A stretch of 30,606 nt of DNA. Source: Litorimonas sp964425355 (GTDB lineage: Bacteria; Pseudomonadota; Alphaproteobacteria; Caulobacterales; Maricaulaceae). The stretch lies in the NCBI GenBank assembly GCA_964425355.1, contig CAYRMO010000022.1:1-30606 (forward strand), in the 5' to 3' direction. Shown piece after piece: positions 15,328 through 22,397 of the stretch (within the stretch, counting starts at the first letter, position 1; each line of letters starts with the position of its first letter). The notes beneath the pieces are model-generated. The model saw only the letters and a program-made list of their open reading frames with translations. It searched no databases and was not told the DNA's origin. Both the position numbers and the translations under genes were made by a program.

Positions 15328-18162
15328 ATGGGCGTTCATGCGACACAGCTAAAGTCTGGTTCAAAAACTGGCAATGGGGCAGGGAAACCTGCCCGTCAGT
15401 CCAAGGCTGTCGCCAATATTTTGCGCGGAGGCGTGCAGCCTAAACTCAAAATTGGGGCGGTGAATGATCCGGCTGAAATAGAAGCTGATCGCGTTGCTGA
15501 TCAGGTCATGCGGATGCCGGCGCCGCTCGCGGCTGCGGCGCCAGAGGGGCCTCCGTCAAACCCAATCCCGCCAAACTCCAACGGCTCGGGATCAAATGCA
15601 GGTCCGAAGATCGTGCAGCGCAAATGCGCGGCCTGTGATGACGAGAAAGTCAAACGCAAAGCAAAAGCGGATAACGGCTTCAAACCACCCATTATTCGGC
15701 GTCATAATGATGGAGGAGGTGGAGGCAGTGGCTTCACGGCGGACCCCCAAACAAGCTCTGCCATTAACAGCCTTGGCTCCGGCACACCGCTCCCCGCGAC
15801 AGAGCGCGCCTTTTTCGAACCGCGCTTTGGACAAGATTTATCGAGTGTAAGAATTCACACGGGCGGCACAGCCGACACAGCCGCCCGCGCGATTAATGCC
15901 CGCGCTTTTAGTTTGGGTAATTCCATTGCGTTTGCGAAGGGTGAGTATCAACCCGGTACGCAGTCGGGGCGTAGCCTGATGGCGCATGAGATTACGCATA
16001 CTTTGCAAGGGGGTGGGGTCTTAGGGCGTCGTGCGACTTTCCGTGACCCTGATATGGGGGTGGCTGGACCGTCTGTTTATCAGATTCAAAAAGATGAAAT
16101 TTTGTCTCAGCTGGCTGTAGATAGCGTCAAGAAATTTGGCCGAAAAATTACACTTGATCAACTCAAGGCATACAATCCGGACATAAAGCACGATGATCTA
16201 AAAATCGGGCAGTGGATATCCCTAATACCCCATTCACGGAAAAATCTGGAATATTTGGGCCCTACTTGGAAACCTTTTGTCGAGCCCGGAATTGTTTACA
16301 AAGACAACGGCGTATTTGCTCACGATTATCCGACTTCAACTTCAAAAGTTAAGCTCATCCAAAATACAAAAGTCACCATTATTGCTCATCAACCGGGCCC
16401 CGATGGAGAAGTGGGTTGGTATGCAGTCAATGTTTCCGAAAATGGCGGAAAGAAAGTCGTTTACGTCTGGGACAGCCATATATGGATTATCCCACGGCAA
16501 ATTCTAGGTGCAAAAATTTATAAAGTAAAACCTACGGATACGGTTCAAAAAATTGTTGAAAGCCAGTACCCCAAAAAAACATTCGATAAATGGGGTGGAG
16601 ATAATCGTTATGCCGTAAACGCTTTAGTTTATTTCAATACTAAAATTCCGCACAATTCAGGAAAAGCCCGATCAGGTGTGTTTAAAAAAAATCTATCCGA
16701 TAGTTGGGCGAAAGCGAAAGCAGACGAGGGAATCTATATTTGGATTCCGACCGCAAGTTATCTCAACTCTTTGAGAGATGAAGTTCGCGAAAATGGCGCC
16801 GGAAGTGGGTCTATTTCTTATGACCTTTTCGAAAAGGCCAAAGATGTCGTTTATGATACCGGCGCACGCACACTCGGGTTTCTTGGTGGTTTGGTGCATG
16901 GCTTTTTCAAGTCTTTTTATGATCTGATAGTTGACGCTGTCAAAGGCATATATGATTTCGTAAAATCTATTTTTGATGGGACATTAGTTCCCAAACTCCT
17001 GAAGTTGTGGGAAAGCATCAAATCTGGCGAGTTATGGGCCGGGCTCAAAAAATATGTGAAAGACAAATTTAATGAGTTTTATGCGGACCTAACAGGAGAC
17101 AATCCCTGGAAGTCCGGACATGCCGCCGGTTTCGTGGTTGGTTATATCGTCGCTGAAGCTGTTATGATGTTTTTTACCGGCGGCGCGACAGCGGCAGCTA
17201 AAGCCGCGCTGACAGCCACAAAATTTGGCAAGAAAGTCTTGGACATCGTTAGCAAAACGAGCAAATTAGTAAAAGCGACCCAGATCGGAGGTAAGGCTGC
17301 CAAAGTTATAAAGCTTGCTGGGAAGGCATTCAAAGCGGTCGACAAAGCTCGCGCATGGGCGTTAAATGCGCTTTTGATTCCGGCGAAATATGCTCTGAAC
17401 ATGACGCGAAATGGCATCAATAAACTTCGGACCCTTCCTGACGGAGTTCTAAATAAACTAAGAAATTTACTCCCTCATCAGAAACGCGATGCATTGCTGT
17501 GTAACTCGCCATGCCAAGTAGATTTAGGTCACGTAAACCGTAGTGTAGATCTTTACAGTCCTGGAAAAATACATTCTAGGATTCCCGCTCAGAATGACGC
17601 TATAAAAAGGGCGTTGAGGAAAACAAACGCGAAAGCTACAAAATTTTCTACGGAAGGCAGTCCAATATTCAGGCGTTTAGATTCAAATGGAAAGCCTAAA
17701 AGTTCTTGGTACTATATTGATAAAAAAGGGGCACAGCAAAAAATCAAAAAATCGGAGTTCGACCCAAGTTCTGTTTCAAGACTTCCCCGAAAACATGGCA
17801 AATGGGTTGGAGAGCCTGGAAATGGAGAATGGTTTTCTGACCTGCAAGATGTATTAGATATCACAAAGGGAAAGCCAGTGGTATTTAGGAATAATCGACC
17901 AGATTTCTCTCCATGGAAGAAAGGTGATGTAAAATTTAGGCCAGGTGTACTAGATGGAACGGACGCAGATTTCGATAAAGTGTATATAAAAATAATGAAG
18001 CAAAAAGGGCTTAAAAACAAGACTGCTGCTAAAAATCTTCTACGAGAACAGGGGTTAACACCACATCACAAGAGTAATACGCTTATTGAGTTAATTCCTA
18101 CAAAATTGCATAGTAATATCCCTCATGTTGGATCAGCTTCAGATATGCGAAGAGGAAATTAG
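15328..18162 (+). CDS. eCIS-core (DUF4157) effector 1: LysM/SH3-like linkers and HNH/EndoVII-type nuclease tip
   Basis: 944 residues, 10 nt after the structural operon. The N-terminus has ILRGGVQPKLKIGAVNDPAE and a KCAACDDEKVKRK zinc-ribbon-like motif. The DUF4157 eCIS-core domain spans residues ~145-228 with HEITH at 220-224. Residues ~249-300 resemble LysM (ILSQLAVDSVKKFG ... LKAYNPDIKHDDLKIGQWISLIP), ~315-390 look SH3-like (VGWYAVNV ... VYVWDSHIWI) and ~397-480 are a second LysM-like stretch. A helical region follows, with a Gly/Ala-rich hydrophobic stretch near 595-631. The tip (~700-944) ends with LTPHHKSNTLIELIP, TKLHSNIPH and a GSASDMRRG tail (H913, H914, H928, H933). These are hallmarks of LHH/WHH-type HNH/EndoVII toxins of polymorphic toxin systems. 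A SUKH immunity-like gene follows directly. The last ~300 codons look AT-richer than the core. DNase activity is inferred. Confidence 0.88.
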   Translation: MGVHATQLKSGSKTGNGAGKPARQSKAVANILRGGVQPKLKIGAVNDPAEIEADRVADQVMRMPAPLAAAAPEGPPSNPIPPNSNGSGSNAGPKIVQRKCAACDDEKVKRKAKADNGFKPPIIRRHNDGGGGGSGFTADPQTSSAINSLGSGTPLPATERAFFEPRFGQDLSSVRIHTGGTADTAARAINARAFSLGNSIAFAKGEYQPGTQSGRSLMAHEITHTLQGGGVLGRRATFRDPDMGVAGPSVYQIQKDEILSQLAVDSVKKFGRKITLDQLKAYNPDIKHDDLKIGQWISLIPHSRKNLEYLGPTWKPFVEPGIVYKDNGVFAHDYPTSTSKVKLIQNTKVTIIAHQPGPDGEVGWYAVNVSENGGKKVVYVWDSHIWIIPRQILGAKIYKVKPTDTVQKIVESQYPKKTFDKWGGDNRYAVNALVYFNTKIPHNSGKARSGVFKKNLSDSWAKAKADEGIYIWIPTASYLNSLRDEVRENGAGSGSISYDLFEKAKDVVYDTGARTLGFLGGLVHGFFKSFYDLIVDAVKGIYDFVKSIFDGTLVPKLLKLWESIKSGELWAGLKKYVKDKFNEFYADLTGDNPWKSGHAAGFVVGYIVAEAVMMFFTGGATAAAKAALTATKFGKKVLDIVSKTSKLVKATQIGGKAAKVIKLAGKAFKAVDKARAWALNALLIPAKYALNMTRNGINKLRTLPDGVLNKLRNLLPHQKRDALLCNSPCQVDLGHVNRSVDLYSPGKIHSRIPAQNDAIKRALRKTNAKATKFSTEGSPIFRRLDSNGKPKSSWYYIDKKGAQQKIKKSEFDPSSVSRLPRKHGKWVGEPGNGEWFSDLQDVLDITKGKPVVFRNNRPDFSPWKKGDVKFRPGVLDGTDADFDKVYIKIMKQKGLKNKTAAKNLLREQGLTPHHKSNTLIELIPTKLHSNIPHVGSASDMRRGN

Positions 18163-18163
18163 A

Positions 18164-18673
18164 ATGAAACAAATTATGGAAGAATTGGGTATTTTGCGAA
18201 TTGAAGACAATAAATCTGCTAAAGTCTTTACTCGAAAAGATATAGAGACAAAGATATCTAGAAAATTAGACGAAAATTATTTGATGTTTTTGGAGTATAT
18301 TAAGGACGCATCATTATTTGAACGGAAACCTAAAATACGGCTTAATTCTGGTTTTTTAACGAGTGTTTTACTAATGTTTGGGTTGAGAGATGATGAAAAT
18401 GGCATTGTATATAATTTCTTCAAATATAAACGATTGAAGTTTTTGCCGAAAAACAAAATCCCGATAGGCACCTCTCCTGGCGGGGACTTATTTTGCTATA
18501 ATATTGATGACTCCTCTATCTATTATTGGCGACATGACGAACCAAATTCAAAAACAAACCCAGAATTCCTATCAGATGGATTTATTTCTTTTTTGAATTC
18601 GTTTGTCGAAGACAACGACGAAACAATAGAAAAAATTGATGATGAAATCGTAGACTTTAATTTTGATTTTTAA
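18164..18673 (+). CDS. SUKH (SMI1/KNR4) family immunity-like protein
   Basis: A 169-residue soluble protein starting at ATG 18164, one nucleotide after the nuclease stop, with AGAGGAAA just upstream. An in-frame ATG at 18125 would overlap the toxin and is less likely. The SUKH pattern is present: LDENYLMFLEYIK near the N-terminus, ENGIVYNFFKYKR in the middle, then IPIGTSPGGDLFCYNIDDSSIYYWRHDEP (GGDxxCxxxxxxxxxxIYYWxHE is typical), an FISFLNSFVED helix and an acidic tail. SUKH proteins are the commonest immunity partners of HNH/EndoVII toxins, binding and neutralising the tip. The order toxin then immunity fits exactly. Base composition is distinctly AT-rich, like the toxin tip before it, pointing to acquisition as one cassette. 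Confidence 0.85.
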   Translation: MKQIMEELGILRIEDNKSAKVFTRKDIETKISRKLDENYLMFLEYIKDASLFERKPKIRLNSGFLTSVLLMFGLRDDENGIVYNFFKYKRLKFLPKNKIPIGTSPGGDLFCYNIDDSSIYYWRHDEPNSKTNPEFLSDGFISFLNSFVEDNDETIEKIDDEIVDFNFDF

Positions 18674-18740
18674 GGAATGAGCTTTGTTGATCGGAACTCA
18701 ATGTGTCATCCAATGATTTCAATTTAGAGAGGGTAATAAA

Positions 18741-18800
18741 ATGCAGACATTTGCGCGGACGAATTTCAAGCACAATTTATCTTTAATAAAAAAAACCTAG
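18741..18800 (+). pseudogene. Out-of-frame 5' end of eCIS-core effector 2 (frameshift at A8)
   Basis: ATG 18741 follows GAGAGGG and reads MQTFARTNFK..., the same opening as effectors 3 and 4 (MQTF). The frame then stops at TAG 18798. From ATG to the conserved AACAAAGCTGTAAATAAT is 70 nt here, against 69 nt in effector 4. An extra base, most likely in the A8 run 18788-18795, therefore puts the start out of register with the body. In the body frame there is a TAA at 18787 and no ATG until 18919. This may be a true mutation, an assembly or sequencing slip, or slippage-dependent expression. Confidence 0.7.
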
Positions 18801-18918
18801 AGCGGCGTCTAACAAAGCTGTAAATAATATATTACGCGCAGGGGTTAAGCCCAAGCTGAAAATAGGTGCCGTCAATGATCCAGCAGAAGTTGAGTCTGAC
18901 CGCGTCGCTGATCAAGTT

Positions 18919-19866
18919 ATGCGTATGCCCGCGCCCGCAAATGATAGCCCGGCGATCTCCAACTTGAATAGCGGTAATAAGGTTCAACGCAAATGTGCTG
19001 CATGTGGCGACAAAGAAAAAATTCAACGCAAAGAATTCCCTGATATTGTGATGAAATCATCGCGTGAGGATGGCGAAACCGCTGCAAGCCCCGAGGCGAG
19101 TTCAGCCATTAACAGTCTGGGTTCTGGTATAGCTCTTCCCGCCTCAGAGCGTGCCTTTTTCGAACCGCGGTTCGGAAAAGACCTCTCTGACATTCGTGTG
19201 CACACAGGCGGGACTGCAGACACAGCTTCAAAGTCTATCAATGCCCGCGCCTTTAGTCTTGGAAATAATATCGCCTTTGCCAATGGTGAATATCAACCTG
19301 GCACTTTTACTGGACGCACCCTTATGGCGCATGAGATTACACATACGTTACAGGGACAGACAAAGGTAATGCGACAAGAATCTGGGGGCGGTAGCGAGTC
19401 TGACTCTGGCGATCCTTTTCCTAGCACCGGCAAATCCCCCGCGGATATAGATGACTGCACTGTTATACTGGGTGGTCGTGGAATTGAGTATTGGGCTGGA
19501 TTATGTGTGGGCGAAGGCGACTGGTGTGCTGGTGCCCGCCATCTCTACATTAATTATTATAATGATGCGTCAGACTATGGAGTAATCGAAGCCGGGCTTA
19601 CTTCTGGAGGCTCTATAACTGGAGCCTGGATAAAACCTGGTAGTTGGGAGAGCAGAGGTGTCCAATGGGAATTACATCCTTCTGATTGCGAAAATTTTAT
19701 ACATCGGCTGAAAATTAACACGCGAACCTATGATAGAGCAGGTCATAGTTATGACCCAACAGGTGGACCAAATAGTAATTCATTCGCCGAACGCGTCCTT
19801 CGAGAATCAGGTATCAATATATGGTTGTCTCCATGGCCTTATGTACAAGTAAATTATTGGGATTGA
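18919..19866 (+). CDS. eCIS-core (DUF4157) effector 2, body; unrecognised C-terminal domain; 5' end frameshifted
   Basis: The body frame is open from 18790; 18919 is only its first ATG and lies inside the conserved VADQVMRMPAPA segment, so the natural start is probably 18741 after frame restoration. Present are KCAACGDKEKIQRK, the DUF4157 domain (FEPRFGKDLSDIRVHTGGTA) and HEITH at residues 138-142 of this numbering. A Gly/Ser/Asp linker (~150-170) leads to a ~145-residue C-terminal domain with DDCTVILGGRGIEYWAGLC, WCAGARHLYINYYND, a conserved-looking GHSYDPTGGPNSNSFAERVL near 275-294 and SPWPYVQVNYWD at the end. The H...PNSNSF arrangement faintly recalls permuted NlpC/P60-like folds such as DUF3750, but the expected Cys is Ser; I do not assign it. 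No immunity-like gene is adjacent. Confidence 0.75.
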   Translation: MRMPAPANDSPAISNLNSGNKVQRKCAACGDKEKIQRKEFPDIVMKSSREDGETAASPEASSAINSLGSGIALPASERAFFEPRFGKDLSDIRVHTGGTADTASKSINARAFSLGNNIAFANGEYQPGTFTGRTLMAHEITHTLQGQTKVMRQESGGGSESDSGDPFPSTGKSPADIDDCTVILGGRGIEYWAGLCVGEGDWCAGARHLYINYYNDASDYGVIEAGLTSGGSITGAWIKPGSWESRGVQWELHPSDCENFIHRLKINTRTYDRAGHSYDPTGGPNSNSFAERVLRESGINIWLSPWPYVQVNYWD

Positions 19867-19869
19867 TAT

Positions 19870-19898
19870 TTGGAGATTAAATAAAAATGTGCTATAGA
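19870..19898 (+). promoter_or_regulatory. Sigma70-like promoter for effector 3
   Basis: TTGGAG at 19870-19875, a 17-nt spacer and TATAGA at 19893-19898. It lies in the 68-nt gap before the effector 3 ATG. The same type of box occurs before effector 4. Confidence 0.4.
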
Positions 19899-19934
19899 AA
19901 TTTCAATATTTAAAAATTATTTGGGCGCAAAAAT

Positions 19935-21065
19935 ATGCAAACATTTGCGAAATCAAATATCTCCCCAAAATTCCATGATGCGGTCAAGGCGGGCGGGGCA
20001 TCCAGTAGAGCTGTAAATAATATTTTACGCGCAGGGGTTCAGCCCAAACTCAAAATCGGCGCTGTGAATGATCCAGCCGAAGTCGAAGCTGACCGTGTTG
20101 CGGATCAAGTAATGCGCATGCCAGCGCCTGCAAATGAAGGCGCGCAAATTTCTACCAAAGCAAACCCGAGCGATATAAATCGGAAATGCACAGATTGCGG
20201 TGAAGAAGAAAAAATTCAACGCAAAGAAACCCCAGACATTCGCATGAAGGAAACGGGTGGTACGGGTGGCCATACAGCCTCGGCAGAGGCCAGTGCAGCG
20301 ATTAATAGTCTTGGTTCGGGTACGCCGCTTCAGGCGTCAGAGCGGGCCTTTTTCGAACCGCGGTTCGGACAAGATCTCTCTCACATTCGTGTTCATACTG
20401 GCGGAACTGCGGACGCCGCGTCGCAATCAATAAATGCACGCGCCTTTAGCCTTGGGAATAATATCGCGTTTGCAAGTGGCGAATATCAACCCAGCACACA
20501 CTCTGGTCGCACGCTTATGGCGCATGAGATTACCCATACGTTACAAGGAGATGGGAAGGTTAATCGAGTTGTCAGAAGAGCGTATGAAGAACAATATGAC
20601 GATGATGGTCCGGACTGTAGTGCCAGCCATAGGTCCTATGCGCCTACGGCCTCAAACTGCAATGCCTATTCTCGAAACGCGTGGTGGTTGCCGACCGCAT
20701 ATGTATGGAATGCAACATGTGCTTGTTTACATACACCAAATACTAAAACTGCGAATTGCGTGCGGCACACCCTCCAAGATCGATTGGAAAGAACACCGAG
20801 AGCTATTAAGCTTACCGCATTAGCCATGAAGCCTAAAGAAATTTCGGACCCCCCAGTTTATCATGCATTTGTTCAATCTGTTCTGACTCCATTAATTTAT
20901 ACGGACCACGTAATAGCGTATAGAGATTGTTGTTGCACGCATGGGCCGGCCCCTTACCCCGCATGGATGGCCGTCGCGACTATACCCGTTATTCCTTGCA
21001 GTCTAGTTGGAACCACTATTCGTTACCTTGGCGGATCATGTCATGGTACCACAGGGTGTTGGTAA
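19935..21065 (+). CDS. eCIS-core (DUF4157) effector 3 with cysteine-rich C-terminal domain of unknown function
   Basis: 376 residues. Residues 1-206 are the shared cargo module: MQTF start, ILRAGVQPKLKIGAVNDPAE, RKCTDCGEEEKIQRKE, the DUF4157 domain and HEITH at 197-201. Almost the same protein sequence opens effector 4. The C-terminal ~165 residues are unique in the window and contain 11 cysteines (NCNAYSRNAWWLPTAYVWNA, TCACLHTPNTKTANC, YRDCCCTHGPAPYPAW, IPCSLVG, GGSCHGTTGCW). This could be a metal-binding or disulfide-stabilised fold; the Trp/Pro/Cys content argues for a compact secreted domain. I do not recognise a toxin family, nor is there an immunity-like gene behind it. The start is the ATG after GGGCGCAAAAAT; no good Shine-Dalgarno is seen, but the same leader (GGCGCAAAA) precedes effector 4. 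Confidence 0.85.
   Translation: MQTFAKSNISPKFHDAVKAGGASSRAVNNILRAGVQPKLKIGAVNDPAEVEADRVADQVMRMPAPANEGAQISTKANPSDINRKCTDCGEEEKIQRKETPDIRMKETGGTGGHTASAEASAAINSLGSGTPLQASERAFFEPRFGQDLSHIRVHTGGTADAASQSINARAFSLGNNIAFASGEYQPSTHSGRTLMAHEITHTLQGDGKVNRVVRRAYEEQYDDDGPDCSASHRSYAPTASNCNAYSRNAWWLPTAYVWNATCACLHTPNTKTANCVRHTLQDRLERTPRAIKLTALAMKPKEISDPPVYHAFVQSVLTPLIYTDHVIAYRDCCCTHGPAPYPAWMAVATIPVIPCSLVGTTIRYLGGSCHGTTGCW
20157..20257 (+). repeat. Near-identical DNA repeat, copy A (effector 3)
   Basis: This 101-bp stretch encodes the linker with the CTDCG-EEKIQRKETPDIRMKE text and matches 21420-21520 with a single difference noticed (gaagaag against gatgaag). It shows recent duplication or gene conversion between effectors 3 and 4. 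Confidence 0.85.
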
Positions 21066-21129
21066 TTCTTAAAACACAAGTTTATTTTCCGCCAGAGAAA
21101 TTATCTGGTTTTGGAGTCATTTAATTCCC

Positions 21130-21158
21130 TTGGTTGAGACACGAAAATATGTTATAAT
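21130..21158 (+). promoter_or_regulatory. Sigma70-like promoter for effector 4
   Basis: TTGGTT at 21130-21135, a 17-nt spacer and a consensus TATAAT at 21153-21158. It lies in the 132-nt gap between effectors 3 and 4, about 40 nt before ATG 21198. A weak hairpin (CCAGA...TCTGG) lies upstream near 21093-21109 and might end the effector 3 transcript. Confidence 0.5.
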
Positions 21159-21197
21159 TAACTGGAATTTTATTGAACTATTTTCAGGCGCAAAATT

Positions 21198-22340
21198 ATG
21201 CAAACTTTTACAAAATCAAATATTTCTCCCAAATTTCATGACGCAGTTAGAGCTGGCGGCGCTTCTAACAAAGCTGTAAATAATATTTTACGCGCAGGGG
21301 TTCAGCCAAAGCTCAAAATTGGTGCGGTGAATGATCCGGCAGAAGTCGAGGCGGACCGTGTTGCGGATCAAGTTATGCGCATGCCAGCGCCCGCAAGTGA
21401 AGGCGCGCAAATATCAACAAAAGCAAACCCGAGCGATATAAATCGGAAATGCACAGATTGCGGTGATGAAGAAAAAATTCAACGCAAAGAAACCCCAGAC
21501 ATTCGCATGAAGGAAACGGGCCGCACGGGCGGACATACAGCCTCGGCAGAGTCCAGTTCAGCGATTAATAGTCTAGGATCCGGCACGCCGCTCCCGGCAT
21601 CAGAGCGTGCCTTTTTCGAACCACGTTTCGGACAAGACCTCTCTCACATTCGTGTGCACACAGGGGGGACGGCGGACACCGCGTCGCAATCAATAAATGC
21701 ACGTGCCTTTAGCCTCGGGAATAATATTGCTTTTGCAAATGGTGAATATCAGCCCGGCACGCAGTCTGGCCGTATGTTAATGGCGCATGAGATCACCCAT
21801 ACGCTGCAAGGGGACTCTGCTTCTAAGATTAGAAGATATTCGCATGAAGATTGCGATATGGCGCTTGATTTGCGACCACATATCTGGCCGGCTGATCATT
21901 TAGCTAAAAGTATGGTCAATGATGCTATCGCAGCCCTTAGTGCACGTACTGTAACCACAAGAACCAAAGGTTTGCTAGATAGACATTTTAATGACCATAG
22001 TGCGTCAACAATTTCAACTGTGCTTGGCGTGTATCGGAGTATCCAATCTACCTTTTCCGCCGACAACTATACTTATGAATGTGAAGATGAATGCAGCGGA
22101 ACATTGGGGTATGTATACTCGATATGGACAGATATCCACTTATGCATGAATAATCTTCGAGGTATGCCCAATAAGCAAATTGCGGGGATCATGGTCCATG
22201 AGTTTTCTCATTACTCGGCGGGAACGGACGATAACGTATATTATTTTTATCATGGAACAGGAAGTGCACCATCTACCCTATCTATATCTGATGCGGTAGA
22301 AAATGCAGATAGTTATGAAGGGTTTTCATTTAATATATAA
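21198..22340 (+). CDS. eCIS-core (DUF4157) effector 4 with M35/aspzincin-type metallopeptidase domain
   Basis: 380 residues. Residues 1-206 are the cargo module, near-identical to effector 3 (CxxC motif, DUF4157, HEITH 197-201). The C-terminal ~170 residues carry a second zinc-protease motif, HEFSH at 334-338, followed by AGTDDNVYY (341-349) and, near the end, ENADSYEGF. HExxH plus GTxDxxY with a downstream NADSYExF is the signature of M35 deuterolysin/peptidyl-Lys metallopeptidases (aspzincins), in which the Asp of GTxD is the third zinc ligand. The usual Gly after that Tyr is Tyr here. The domain likely cleaves proteins in the target cell or environment; substrate unknown. The domain is complete up to the stop. 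No immunity gene follows: the next gene is on the other strand, 57 nt away. Confidence 0.88.
   Translation: MQTFTKSNISPKFHDAVRAGGASNKAVNNILRAGVQPKLKIGAVNDPAEVEADRVADQVMRMPAPASEGAQISTKANPSDINRKCTDCGDEEKIQRKETPDIRMKETGRTGGHTASAESSSAINSLGSGTPLPASERAFFEPRFGQDLSHIRVHTGGTADTASQSINARAFSLGNNIAFANGEYQPGTQSGRMLMAHEITHTLQGDSASKIRRYSHEDCDMALDLRPHIWPADHLAKSMVNDAIAALSARTVTTRTKGLLDRHFNDHSASTISTVLGVYRSIQSTFSADNYTYECEDECSGTLGYVYSIWTDIHLCMNNLRGMPNKQIAGIMVHEFSHYSAGTDDNVYYFYHGTGSAPSTLSISDAVENADSYEGFSFNI
21420..21520 (+). repeat. Near-identical DNA repeat, copy B (effector 4)
   Basis: This is the partner of 20157-20257. The high nucleotide identity is confined to the shared cargo module; the sequences part completely after the HEITHTLQGD codons. 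Confidence 0.85.
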
Positions 22341-22397
22341 CAATTGAATAGCCGTGTCCGATACTGGATATACTGTGCGGTCTAAATACACTTTACC

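Noticed and set aside
15494..15850. A 118-codon ORF in another frame within effector 1
   Set aside because: It is a shadow of the conserved cargo module; similar shadows occur at 19151-19369 and 20434-20823 in the other copies.
18125..18163. Longer start for the SUKH protein inside the nuclease gene
   Set aside because: ATG 18164 has AGAGGAAA at a good distance, and the extra 13 residues overlap the toxin tip codons.
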